Assembly (NCBI GenBank): GCA_020638835.1
Contig: JACKHV010000001.1
Span: forward strand, 1-64,000
DNA length: 64,000 nucleotides
Direction of reading: 5' to 3'
Source of the DNA: Planctomycetota bacterium
GTDB lineage: Bacteria > Planctomycetota > UBA1135 > GCA-002686595
Each line of letters starts with the position of its first letter. Position 1 is the stretch's first letter. The notes under the pieces are model-generated. The model did no database searches and had not been told where the DNA came from. It was given only the letters and a program-made list of their open reading frames with translations. The position numbers were made by a program, and so were the translations under genes. This document shows positions 35,858 through 43,584 of the stretch, one piece after another.

Positions 35858-36970
35858 TCAGCGCGGGACTTCGCGCGCTCGCTGCTGCCCCGGGGGAAGC
35901 TCGCGTTCCTCCGCGGGAGCGTGCTCGACCTCTACCGGGCACTCGGGCAGATCCTCCAGAGCCCCGCTGTCCGCCGTCGGCGCCGGGACGAGCGTCAACT
36001 GCACCATCAGCAGCAGCTCCCGTTCCCCGTCGGGCACCCGGAACCAAACGCCGGCGCCGTCGCGCAAGAGAACCGTCGACGACAGACTCGACGTGAGCAC
36101 CGTCGGCTGACTGATCGTGACCGGCGGCGCGTCGATCGTGACTTGGATCTCCTTGGTCGGGATCGGCCGCTGGATCTCGGTGCGCTCGAACTCGAAGTCG
36201 AGGGCGTAGAGGCCGGGCTCGATCTCGATGCCGGCCAAGTCGCAATGCGTTCCCTCCCGCACGACGTCGATCACGGGGTCGGCGATGGCCTGCGGCCCGG
36301 GGTGTACGTAGACGACCTCGTAGCTCTTCACGTAGGCGACCTCGTTGAACACGTCCATGTAGGCGTGTGAACCCGAACCGATCCGGAGACGCGGTGCCGA
36401 GAGCACTTCGAACCCGGTCGCGTCGAAGCTCGCACTCAGCGCATCGGCGCGGGCCTTGTCCGCGATCACCTCCGTCGGTCCTTCGAGACCGATCGCCTCG
36501 AGCGCAGAGCGTTCGGCGCGCAGCTGCTTCGTGTCGAAGTTCAGGTAGGGAGCATCCTCCCGGCGCTGCAACCCGAGGAACTGGCGGATCCACGCGTGCT
36601 GCTCGGCGGTCGCGGTGACGACGAAGACACTCTGGTGGTGGACCTGCAGCTCGTCGAGACCGCGCTGGAACTTCGGGCGCACGTGTCGCCGGATGGCGCG
36701 CTCCATCAGCGCGAGCCGCTCTGCACCGAGTTCCTCCCGATAGCGACGGGCGTCCGGCGCGAGCTCGCGGAAGCGCTCGTCGAAACCCGGCGGCAGGGCC
36801 AGGTCCTCGAGGTCGTAGATCGCCACGCTGCGCGGCGCCTTCGGATCGGCGAGCGCTTCCTGCGCCTGCGCGGATTCCGGCGCCGGTTCGAGCGCGATGC
36901 GTTCATCGATCGGCGCATTCTGGTTCCAGCCGAGGATGGCGCAGAGCGCCGCGAGCTTGCACAGGATCAT
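35858..36970 (-). CDS. Exported secretin-like protein of an ECF sigma cassette
   Basis: The product has 370 aa from the ATG at 36970 (MILCKLAALCAILGWNQN), overlapping the preceding gene by 4 bases (ATGA). A short hydrophobic N-terminus suggests export. The segments VHHQSVFVVTATAEQHAWIRQF and LSAPRLRIGSGSHAYMDVFN resemble secretin N-domain and C-domain motifs (normally SAPRL...G..A.I.VG), and TVLLRDGAGVWFRVPDGERE resembles the late secretin beta region (V.LPDGGT...GG). It is shorter than a full GspD. It may be a periplasmic secretin-domain protein rather than a pore. It is the third gene after the sigma factor and the membrane protein. Confidence 0.6.
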   Translation of the reverse strand: MILCKLAALCAILGWNQNAPIDERIALEPAPESAQAQEALADPKAPRSVAIYDLEDLALPPGFDERFRELAPDARRYREELGAERLALMERAIRRHVRPKFQRGLDELQVHHQSVFVVTATAEQHAWIRQFLGLQRREDAPYLNFDTKQLRAERSALEAIGLEGPTEVIADKARADALSASFDATGFEVLSAPRLRIGSGSHAYMDVFNEVAYVKSYEVVYVHPGPQAIADPVIDVVREGTHCDLAGIEIEPGLYALDFEFERTEIQRPIPTKEIQVTIDAPPVTISQPTVLTSSLSSTVLLRDGAGVWFRVPDGERELLLMVQLTLVPAPTADSGALEDLPECPVEVEHAPAEERELPPGQQRAREVPR

Positions 36971-37458
36971 CGGTTCGTCTCCGGGTCGAAGGTGTCGGTG
37001 TGCGGTCGAGCGAGCGTGCCGTTCGTCGGCAGCGCGTTGCTGGTGTTCGTGATGCGCAGCGGTCCGTCCGAGCTGCGCGAGGCCGTGAAGCTGCGCTGCG
37101 CGTCGACGCGCGTCGCGGTGAGTCGGTAGTCGACGACGCGCGGACTCGGCGCGTTGGCGGAGCGGGGGTGGGCTTCGTGCTCTGGCGTGCCCCGGGGAGC
37201 GGCGAGTGCGGCGACGAGGGCCGCGGCGAGCGTGGCCGCGAGCTCGAGCAGCCGGCGGCGTGGCTGCGGGGCAGCACGCTCCGTCGCTGCGGCGAGCTCG
37301 GTCGTCTCGAAGAGTTCCAGGCGTCGCTCGAACCGCGCGTATTCCTCCAGCGCTTCGGGATGCGCGGCGAACCACTCCTGCAGCAAGGCGTCGTCCAACG
37401 GATCGCGTCGCTCGTCCAGCGCGGCGTGCACGCACGCCCATGCTCGTTCTCGTTCCAT
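36967..37458 (-). CDS. Single-pass membrane protein, probable anti-sigma factor
   Basis: The product has 163 aa. It starts on the stop of the sigma-factor gene (TGATG overlap) and overlaps the next gene by 4 bases. The N-terminal part (about 1-65) is helical and acidic (LLQEWFAAHPEALEEYARFE), then one hydrophobic helix at about 68-88 (LLELAATLAAALVAALAA), then a polar outer part with SFTASRSSDGPLRITNTSN. This layout (cytoplasmic helix bundle, one membrane segment, short outer domain) next to an ECF sigma is typical of anti-sigma factors. I do not see a zinc-binding HxxxCxxC motif. Confidence 0.65.
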   Translation of the reverse strand: MERERAWACVHAALDERRDPLDDALLQEWFAAHPEALEEYARFERRLELFETTELAAATERAAPQPRRRLLELAATLAAALVAALAAPRGTPEHEAHPRSANAPSPRVVDYRLTATRVDAQRSFTASRSSDGPLRITNTSNALPTNGTLARPHTDTFDPETNR

Positions 37459-37970
37459 CAGTCCTCGTCCTCGACTTCGCGCAACGCGGCCAGCCTGCGC
37501 CGGGCGCGGTGCAGGTGCGACTTGATCGTTCCCTCGGGCATCTCGAGCGCCGCGCTGATCTCGCGCAGGCTCTGCCCCTTGCGGTGGAAGCGCTCGAGCA
37601 CGTCGCGCTCGGCAGGCGCCAAGCGCCCGAGCCAGTGTTCCACTTCCTCGTGCATCTCGACGGCGCGCAGCTCGTCCGACTCGACCGCGACCTGCGGGTC
37701 AGGGACCGAAGCGGGTTCCCGCGCACCGCGCTCGTGCGCGTCGATCCAGGCGCGCAGCGCCGTCCGCCGCAGCCACGGCGCGAGCGGTCGCCGCGGATCG
37801 TGGCTCTCGGCCGAGCGCAGCGCCCGCGCGGCCACTTCCTGCACCAGCTCCTCGCGCTCGATCCCGCGCACGAGGCGCGACGCGTAGGCCCGCAACTCGG
37901 GCAGCGCGGCGGCGAGTCGATCCGCGAACGGACGCTCGTCCGACCCGGAAGGCTGGGGCATCGTCTCCAC
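37458..37970 (-). CDS. ECF-type RNA polymerase sigma factor
   Basis: The product has 170 aa. Region 2 is in residues about 15-80 (LPELRAYASRLVRGIEREELVQEVAARALR, cut here for description, then RRPLAPWLRRTALRAWID). Region 4 is at about 115-160 (LAPAERDVLERFHRKGQSLR, then EISAALEMPEGTIKSHLHRA), a clear helix-turn-helix for -35 recognition. An in-frame ATG three codons downstream is an alternative start. It directs polymerase to its own regulon and is probably held by the membrane protein encoded next to it. Confidence 0.9.
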   Translation of the reverse strand: METMPQPSGSDERPFADRLAAALPELRAYASRLVRGIEREELVQEVAARALRSAESHDPRRPLAPWLRRTALRAWIDAHERGAREPASVPDPQVAVESDELRAVEMHEEVEHWLGRLAPAERDVLERFHRKGQSLREISAALEMPEGTIKSHLHRARRRLAALREVEDED

Positions 37971-38023
37971 GGCCTACCAGTACCGAGCCCGGCCCCCGCG
38001 GGTTGCAAGCATCGGCGGAAAGC

Positions 38024-39109
38024 TCAGCGGGCCGTCGCCAGCTCCTTCCCCGCGGGTACGACGTCGATGATCACGACCTCCGGGCGGCACAGGAAGCGCA
38101 GGCGCGGGGCCATGCCGCGCTCCATGCCGATGCCGCGCGAGACGATCAGCTTGCGGCCTCCGTCGAGCTCGGTCATGCCTTGCGTCCACGCGCGCGGCAC
38201 CGACGACAAGGTGATCGGCGGACCGAAGCCCGGCACGCGCACTTGTCCGCCGTGGCAGTGTCCTGCGAGCAGCAAGTCCGCGTCGACCGGCGCTTGGATC
38301 GCGTAGTCCGGGTAGTGACCGAGCGCGATGTGGAAACACTCGTCCGGTCGCGGCGTCGTTCGACCGAGTCGCCCTTCGCGGAAGCTGAAGCACGTCAAGG
38401 TGACGGGGCCGAGGTCGACCGTCGTCGTCTCCTCGTAGGTCGTCACGCCCGTGCCCTCGAAGATCGGCGTCCAGTTCCACTGACCCTCGCAGTTCCCGGC
38501 GACGGCGTGGACGCCGAGCGGCGCGTGCAGAGGAGGCTGCTTCAGCAGCTCGCGGAAGAGCGGGATCTGCTGCTTCCACTGCGCCGGCGACGAGCACTGC
38601 AGGTAGTCGCCGGCCAACAGGATCAGGTCCGCACCGGCGTCTCGCGCGATGCGCAACGCGTGCCGTTCGTGTTCACCGACGTCGTCCGTCTGGATGTCGG
38701 CGAGCAGCACGATGCGCAGCGGCACCTCGATGCGCGGGGAGACGATCTCGAACCGGCTGATCTCCAAGCGCCGCGGCTCGAGGTGGAAGGCGAAGCCGTA
38801 GACGCCGAGCATGCAGACGGCGGCGAGCGCGCCCGCGACGGCGAGGGCTCGGCTCGTTCGACGGGCAAGGAGCGCGACGGCGAGGGTTCCGGCGGGGAAT
38901 CCCGCGAACACGCCCCACGCGAGCAGGCGCAGCTTCGCGAAGCCGCCGATCCCCGCCGCGAAGGACGCAGCGACCGGGACACCGAGGCACGCCGCGATCA
39001 CCCACAGGAACGCGAGTCGCGGGCGTGGACGAGCCAGCCACAGAGCCGGAAGGACCGCGACGGCCAGGGCGGCGAGCGTCAGCTCGTCGATGTGGTGGAG
39101 GCTCGTCAT
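38024..39109 (-). CDS. Membrane-anchored metallophosphoesterase
   Basis: The product has 361 aa from the ATG at 39109 (MTSLHHIDELTLAALAVAVL). Residues 1-130 hold about four hydrophobic segments; the remainder is a calcineurin-like phosphoesterase domain (YaeI/YkuE type). The metal motifs are partly altered: DIQTD where the family has D-x-H, GDYLQ intact, GNCEG where GNH[D/E] is expected, GHYPDY and GHCHGGQ intact. This suggests a changed or weakened metal site. Family relatives act on phospholipid or lipid-A precursors. It is divergent from the SGNH hydrolase gene with 94 bases between. Confidence 0.8.
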   Translation of the reverse strand: MTSLHHIDELTLAALAVAVLPALWLARPRPRLAFLWVIAACLGVPVAASFAAGIGGFAKLRLLAWGVFAGFPAGTLAVALLARRTSRALAVAGALAAVCMLGVYGFAFHLEPRRLEISRFEIVSPRIEVPLRIVLLADIQTDDVGEHERHALRIARDAGADLILLAGDYLQCSSPAQWKQQIPLFRELLKQPPLHAPLGVHAVAGNCEGQWNWTPIFEGTGVTTYEETTTVDLGPVTLTCFSFREGRLGRTTPRPDECFHIALGHYPDYAIQAPVDADLLLAGHCHGGQVRVPGFGPPITLSSVPRAWTQGMTELDGGRKLIVSRGIGMERGMAPRLRFLCRPEVVIIDVVPAGKELATAR

Positions 39110-39203
39110 GGAGCAGCAGGTCGCACTTCCCTTCGGGCGCGTCAGGCACGAAGGTATGCCCCGACGCCGCGATCGTAACCGAATCGGTTGCGCCGGCCCC
39201 TCG

Positions 39204-40829
39204 ATGAACAAGGCCCGCATTCGCCGTCTGGCACTGCCGCTGTGGACCCTCACCATCGCGCTCGTCGCGCTGGTGATCTACTTGCGTGGCGACCGGAAGG
39301 GCGTCTTGGACGGCGGGGGCACCGGCGAACTTCCCGTCTACCCGGGGATCGGGCTCGACGTAGACGAGGAGGCGGCGCGCGGCCTGTTCGCCATGACGCC
39401 GGAGACCTTCCGCTTCGACTCGACCTGCTACTACCGCTACAAACCCTACGTCGACGAGAGCTTCGAGTGGCCCGAGCACCCCGCCGGTGCGTGGACGCGC
39501 ACGACGAACCTCTACGGCTGGCGCGAGGACGGCGACGAACAGATATCGGACTACGACGTGCGCGTGCTCGTCACGGGCGACTCGCACACCGACGGCGCGT
39601 GCAACAACGACGAGTCCTTCCCGCACCTCTTGGAGGGCCGGCTGCAGGCGCGCGAGGACGGCGCGGGCACCGGCGCGCGCGTCGGCGTACAGAACTCGGG
39701 CATCGTCGGGTACTCGTTCCACAACTACCTCGGCGTGCTGCGCATGCACCTCGATCAGGACCTCGACGCTTTCGTCGTCGCGGTCTACGGCGGCAACGAT
39801 TTCGCCGAGTCGATCCGTCCGCACCACTACTTCCGCGGCACGCGGCCCTCGGCGCGGCGCACGGGGTACTGGGGTCGCATCGAAGCGGCGCGCGCCGTCT
39901 CCGACCACGCCGTCGCGCAGAGCTTGAATCAGGTCCTGCTGTTCGACGAGCAGCCGGAGGAGATCGAGGTCGCGCTAGACGCCGTGCGCTTCACCGCGAC
40001 GCAGATCCGCGACCTGTGCGAGGTGAACGGCGTGCGCCTGATCTACGCGTACATCCCGCCGGCCTTCGACGTGCCGTGGCCCAAGCTCGAAGCGTCGCGC
40101 CAGCGCGCGATGGACGTGCTCGACCTCGACGAGGACCGCATGTCGGTCTCGCGCGAGCTGAAGCGTTCGCTGTTCGAGATCCTCGACGAGCTCGGCGTGG
40201 ACCACATCGACCTCGAGCCCGAGTTTCGCGCTCAGTCCGAGCGCTGTTACTGGGACAAGGACTTGCACGTCAACCTGCTCGGCCACGAGCGCATCGCCGC
40301 CGTGCTCGAGGCCTCGCTCGCGAGCGGCGCCGGCGCGATCGGATCGGGCGCCGGTCCGCGCGACGGCACGGAGTGGTCCGTCGACGAGCGCGCTCGCCTG
40401 CGCGCAGCCGGTCGCTGGGACGCGGGCGTACGCGTCGGCGAGTGGCGCGAGTGGTACCCCTCCGGCGACCTGCGCTCGAATGGGCGCTGGTCGAAGGGCG
40501 TGCGAGCCGGCGTCTGGACGTGGTGGTACCCGGGCGGCGTCGTGCAGCGCCAGGGCGAGATGCGCGACGGTCGTCCGCACGGCGTCTGGCGCGACTGGCA
40601 TCCGAACGGCGCGCCCGCACAGTGGGGCGCCTACGCCGGCGGCCTGCCCCAAGGCCTGTGGGTGCAGTGGTGGCCCGACGGCTTGCTGATGAGCGTCGGC
40701 TGCTACGTCGACGGCGGGCGCTACGGCGAGTGGTGGACCTACCGCCCCGACGGTTCGCCGGAAGTCCGCGCGGAACTCTGGGCCGGAACGCCGGTCGGCG
40801 AAGTGCAGCGCTTCCCGGCGCCGCGCTAG
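39204..40829 (+). CDS. SGNH/GDSL hydrolase with C-terminal MORN-like repeats
   Basis: The product has 541 aa. An N-terminal hydrophobic anchor (LALPLWTLTIALVALVIYL) is followed by an SGNH domain: Ser in GDSHTDG near residue 124, NSGIVGYS, Asn in YGGNDF near 195, and the Asp-His pair in DKDLHVNLLGH near 353. Residues about 410-530 hold five repeats of about 23 residues of the type G.W..WYP.G.....G.., as in MORN/YwqK-type proteins. The hydrolase could deacylate or deacetylate a cell-surface polymer, with the repeats anchoring it to membrane or glycan. Its stop overlaps the end of the convergent regulator gene by 3 bases. Confidence 0.85.
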   Translation: MNKARIRRLALPLWTLTIALVALVIYLRGDRKGVLDGGGTGELPVYPGIGLDVDEEAARGLFAMTPETFRFDSTCYYRYKPYVDESFEWPEHPAGAWTRTTNLYGWREDGDEQISDYDVRVLVTGDSHTDGACNNDESFPHLLEGRLQAREDGAGTGARVGVQNSGIVGYSFHNYLGVLRMHLDQDLDAFVVAVYGGNDFAESIRPHHYFRGTRPSARRTGYWGRIEAARAVSDHAVAQSLNQVLLFDEQPEEIEVALDAVRFTATQIRDLCEVNGVRLIYAYIPPAFDVPWPKLEASRQRAMDVLDLDEDRMSVSRELKRSLFEILDELGVDHIDLEPEFRAQSERCYWDKDLHVNLLGHERIAAVLEASLASGAGAIGSGAGPRDGTEWSVDERARLRAAGRWDAGVRVGEWREWYPSGDLRSNGRWSKGVRAGVWTWWYPGGVVQRQGEMRDGRPHGVWRDWHPNGAPAQWGAYAGGLPQGLWVQWWPDGLLMSVGCYVDGGRYGEWWTYRPDGSPEVRAELWAGTPVGEVQRFPAPR

Positions 40830-42211
40830 ATGACGCTGCGGCCCGCCGAGCGGCTGAGCCCGAAGCGCTCGATCTTGCGATAGACCGTCGCGCGACCGAT
40901 GCGCAGGCGCCGCGCCGTCTCGAGCACGTTCCATTGCGTGCTCTTGAGCGCGTGCACCAGGATGCGCTTCTCCTGCTCCTCGAACGGACGCACTTCGTCG
41001 CTCGCGGAGAGCCTTGCCAGCGGGTCCTGGTCGTCGATGAGCCGCAGCGCGGAGGCATCACCATCGGGCGCGATGGCGGAGATCACGTTCTTCGGCAGCA
41101 TCGACGCCTTCACGACGTCGCCGTTGGCGACGAGGGTCGCACGCTCGATCGCCGACTCGAGCTCGGGCAGGTTTCCAGGCCAGTCGTGCGTGGCGAGCAC
41201 CTGGAGCGCGCCGGCGTCGATCGATTTCACCGACTTGCCGTGCTGCTTCGCGAAGCGCTTCAAGCCGGCGAGGGCGAGCAGTTCGAGGTCTTCCGTGCGT
41301 TCGCGCAGCGGCGGGAGCTGGATCGGGAACACGCCGAGTCGGTACTGCAGGTCTTCACGCAGACCGTGGGCCGTCCACCTCGCGGGGTCGTGCGTCGTCG
41401 AGGCGATGACACGGACGTCGACCGGGATGGAGCGCGGGTCGCCCATGCGCCGCACGTACGATTCCTGCAGCACCTCGAGCAGGCGCGCCTGGTGTTCCGT
41501 CGAGAGGCACTCGACGTGGTCGAGGTACACGGTGCCGCCTTCGGCTTCCTCGAAGGCACCGGCGTGGCCGTCGCGTTCGCCGAACAGTTCGACGCCGAGG
41601 CTGTTCGCGGGCAACGAACCGCAGCGCACGGCAACGAAGGGGCGCGTCGCGCGATCGCTCTCCGCGTGCACGGCGCGGGCAGCGCGTTCCTTGCCGGTCC
41701 CTGTCTCGCCGACGAGCAGCACGGCGACGTCCTTCTGAGCGGCGCGCTCGAGGAGTTCCTTCGCGCGCAGCAGCGCCGGCGCGCGGCCGATCAGCGTCGC
41801 GAGCCCGCGGTCGGTGCGTTGGGAACGCGCGGCGTCGCGCAGCTCGGTGCGCATGCGTCCCTGCGTCAACGCGTTGCGCAGCGCCGTGCGCAGCCGCAAG
41901 CCCGTCTCGTCGCGACCGACGAAGTCGACCGCGCCGTCACGCAGCGCGGTCGCCGCGCGATCCGCCTCGGCGAGCACGACCACCGGGAGGTCGGGGAGCG
42001 CCGCCGTGACGCGTTCCAGGAGCTGCGCACCCTGATCGCCCTCGAGCGAGAGGTCGATCACCAGGGTCGCGATGCGCTCCCGATCGATCAGGCGCGGAAC
42101 TTCCGCCGCCGCTGTCGCCACGGAGAGCGCGACGCCGCTGCCTTCGAGTCCGCGTCGCACGAGAGAAGTCTGTTGCGGGTCGCTGGAAGCGAGGAGGATC
42201 CGATGCGTCAT
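40826..42211 (-). CDS. NtrC-like AAA+ regulator lacking the GAFTGA loop
   Basis: The product has 461 aa. A receiver-like domain (1-120) has Asp53 (VIDLSLEG), but only one acidic residue near the N-terminus (SSDP) and no conserved Lys (FVGRDETG), so normal phosphorylation is doubtful. The AAA+ domain has Walker A GETGTGKE, a Walker B variant TVYLDHVE, and where GAFTGA belongs the short sequence FGERDGHAGAFEEAEGG. C-terminal residues about 420-455 are a Fis-type HTH (NVLETARRLRIGRATVYRKI). Losing the sigma-54 contact loop suggests it acts with sigma-70-type polymerase or as a repressor, as in TyrR-like proteins. Confidence 0.85.
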   Translation of the reverse strand: MTHRILLASSDPQQTSLVRRGLEGSGVALSVATAAAEVPRLIDRERIATLVIDLSLEGDQGAQLLERVTAALPDLPVVVLAEADRAATALRDGAVDFVGRDETGLRLRTALRNALTQGRMRTELRDAARSQRTDRGLATLIGRAPALLRAKELLERAAQKDVAVLLVGETGTGKERAARAVHAESDRATRPFVAVRCGSLPANSLGVELFGERDGHAGAFEEAEGGTVYLDHVECLSTEHQARLLEVLQESYVRRMGDPRSIPVDVRVIASTTHDPARWTAHGLREDLQYRLGVFPIQLPPLRERTEDLELLALAGLKRFAKQHGKSVKSIDAGALQVLATHDWPGNLPELESAIERATLVANGDVVKASMLPKNVISAIAPDGDASALRLIDDQDPLARLSASDEVRPFEEQEKRILVHALKSTQWNVLETARRLRIGRATVYRKIERFGLSRSAGRSVI

Positions 42212-42247
42212 GTCGAATAATATACGGGAGCGAACACGATCTCTGCG
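42212..42247 (-). promoter_or_regulatory. Possible promoter giving a leaderless transcript for the NtrC-like gene
   Basis: On the minus strand a TATATT hexamer (42224-42219) lies 7 bases before the ATG at 42211, so a transcript started from it would begin at or near the ATG itself. No Shine-Dalgarno is present. No good -35 hexamer is visible at 17 bp, so confidence is low. Confidence 0.35.
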
Positions 42248-42433
42248 TGAGCGGCGCGAGAGGCGGGTGCGAAAGAATGGCTCGAACGCCTGCGGGAGCC
42301 AGACGACGGAGCGTTGCGGGCATCCAGGCTAGCGGCCCGCCGGAGGGCGCTCCAGCGCCAAGATCCCGTCAAGACGGCGGATTCGGCCCGCGGGCACCGA
42401 CTGTCTCGAATCGTTACGCTGTCGCACGAACGC

Positions 42434-42805
42434 ATGAGCCTCCGCAGTCACCCCACCCGCTTCTTCATGCTGCTCTTCGTCCTGCTCGGCGCGGCGGTCG
42501 GCGCCGGCCTCTACGGGCTCGCCGGTTGGCCGCCGATCTGGTCCGCCCTGTGCGCCGCGAACCTCGTCGCGCTGGGGATCTGGGCCTGGGACAAGCGTCA
42601 GGCGGTGCGCGGAGGGTGGCGGGTCCCCGAGGCCGCGCTGCACGCCATGGCGGCTCTCGGAGCGACCCCGGCGAGCTTCGCCGCGATGCTGCTCTTCCGC
42701 CACAAGCTCAGGAAGCCCGGCTTCTGGGCGCTGTACACAACCCTTACCGCCTTGCAGCTCGCGGCGGTCCTCTACCTCAGTGGCCGACTGCCGCTGGGTG
42801 ACTGA
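42434..42805 (+). CDS. DUF1294 small membrane protein
   Basis: The product has 123 aa from the ATG at 42434 (MSLRSHPTRFFMLLFVLLGA). Residues 45-100 show the DUF1294 pattern: NLVALGIWAWDKRQAVRGGW, then RVPEAALHAMAALGATPASF and FRHKLRKPGFW. Three to four hydrophobic segments (about 10-30, 35-53, 68-85, 100-118) predict an inner-membrane protein. Function unknown. It lies 12 bases before the convergent threonyl-tRNA editing-like gene and 222 bases from the divergent regulator gene. Confidence 0.85.
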   Translation: MSLRSHPTRFFMLLFVLLGAAVGAGLYGLAGWPPIWSALCAANLVALGIWAWDKRQAVRGGWRVPEAALHAMAALGATPASFAAMLLFRHKLRKPGFWALYTTLTALQLAAVLYLSGRLPLGD

Positions 42806-42817
42806 AGGCGCCGGCCC

Positions 42818-43228
42818 TCAGAGTTCCTTCCAAACCTTCGCCATGCTCTCGCCGCCCACGCAGAGGTCCCACTCGCACTGGTGACCGAAGGGCGTGGTCG
42901 CGACCTCGTAGCCGTTCGACCGCAGGCGTTCGGCGAGCTGTTCGATCCACTCGCGCGCGAAGTCCGGGGAACCCCCGCGCGCGCCGAGGTTGGTGAAGGA
43001 GTGCAGGACGACGCGCTCGAGGTCCGCCTTGCGCGCGACCCACTTGAGGTGCTTCGCGGCCTTGCGCAGCAGCGCGGCGGGATCCTCCTCGTCGCGTTCC
43101 TCGCCGTGCACGAAGGCGACGACGGTGTCCTCGAGCTCGCGTTCCTCGTCGAGCGGATCGGTGCCGGCGAGGCTGATCGAGCACGTCTTCCAGCGGAAGC
43201 GGCGGGCTTGGAAGCAGAGCAGGCGCAT
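42818..43228 (-). CDS. Threonyl-tRNA synthetase editing-domain-like protein
   Basis: The product has 136 aa. It begins MRLLCFQARRFRWKTCSIS and has the archaeal ThrRS N2-type editing domain layout, which shares the D-aminoacyl-tRNA deacylase fold: RKAAKHLKWVARKADLERVV, LHSFTNLGARGGSPDFAREW, LAERLRSNGYEVATTPFG and the end GGESMAKVWKEL. Standalone relatives would remove mischarged aminoacyl groups from tRNA. No synthetase body is attached. The gene is the last of a minus-strand run whose upstream neighbour is carbinolamine dehydratase, only 4 bases away. Confidence 0.78.
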   Translation of the reverse strand: MRLLCFQARRFRWKTCSISLAGTDPLDEERELEDTVVAFVHGEERDEEDPAALLRKAAKHLKWVARKADLERVVLHSFTNLGARGGSPDFAREWIEQLAERLRSNGYEVATTPFGHQCEWDLCVGGESMAKVWKEL

Positions 43229-43232
43229 CGGT

Positions 43233-43559
43233 TCAGTCGAAGGCGTCGATCGCGCGCGCCACGACGAAGTCGTTCGCGGAGAGCCCGCCGATCGAGTGCG
43301 TCGACAGCACGAGCTCGACGCGGTTCCAGTTCGAGAGGTGGATGTCGGGGTGGTGGTCGTGCGCCTCGGCCACGGTGCCGACGGCGGCGATCCAGTCGAG
43401 CGCGGCTTGGAAGTGCGCGAGCTCGCGTTGCATGACCAGGGCGTCGCCGCGCCGCGTCCAGCCGTGCAGCTCGCGCAGCCAGCGTTCCGCCGTCTCGGCC
43501 TCGAGCGGCGGCGTTCCCTTCGGCAGCGGACGGCAGGTCATGGGGAAGTCGTCTTGCAT
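43233..43559 (-). CDS. Pterin-4a-carbinolamine dehydratase (PhhB/DCoH family)
   Basis: The product has 108 aa from the ATG at 43559, overlapping none of the upstream gene. An ATG at 43598 would overlap the ElyC-like gene and one at 43541 is also possible. The active-site signature EAHDHHPDIHLSNWNRVEL is unmistakable, and the regions GWTRRGDALVMQRELAHF and GGLSANDFVVARAIDAFD fit the family. It dehydrates 4a-hydroxytetrahydropterin to recycle the aromatic-hydroxylase cofactor; no phenylalanine hydroxylase is in the window, so some other role, such as molybdopterin-related, is possible. Confidence 0.9.
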   Translation of the reverse strand: MQDDFPMTCRPLPKGTPPLEAETAERWLRELHGWTRRGDALVMQRELAHFQAALDWIAAVGTVAEAHDHHPDIHLSNWNRVELVLSTHSIGGLSANDFVVARAIDAFD

Positions 43560-43584
43560 CGCTTCGCGAGTCTCGCGCTTCGCT

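Noticed and set aside
35858..38008. Single 716-codon frame apparently covering one gene
   Set aside because: Only its last 370 codons (from the ATG at 36970) look like protein. The first part is a shadow of the sigma-factor and membrane-protein genes in another frame.
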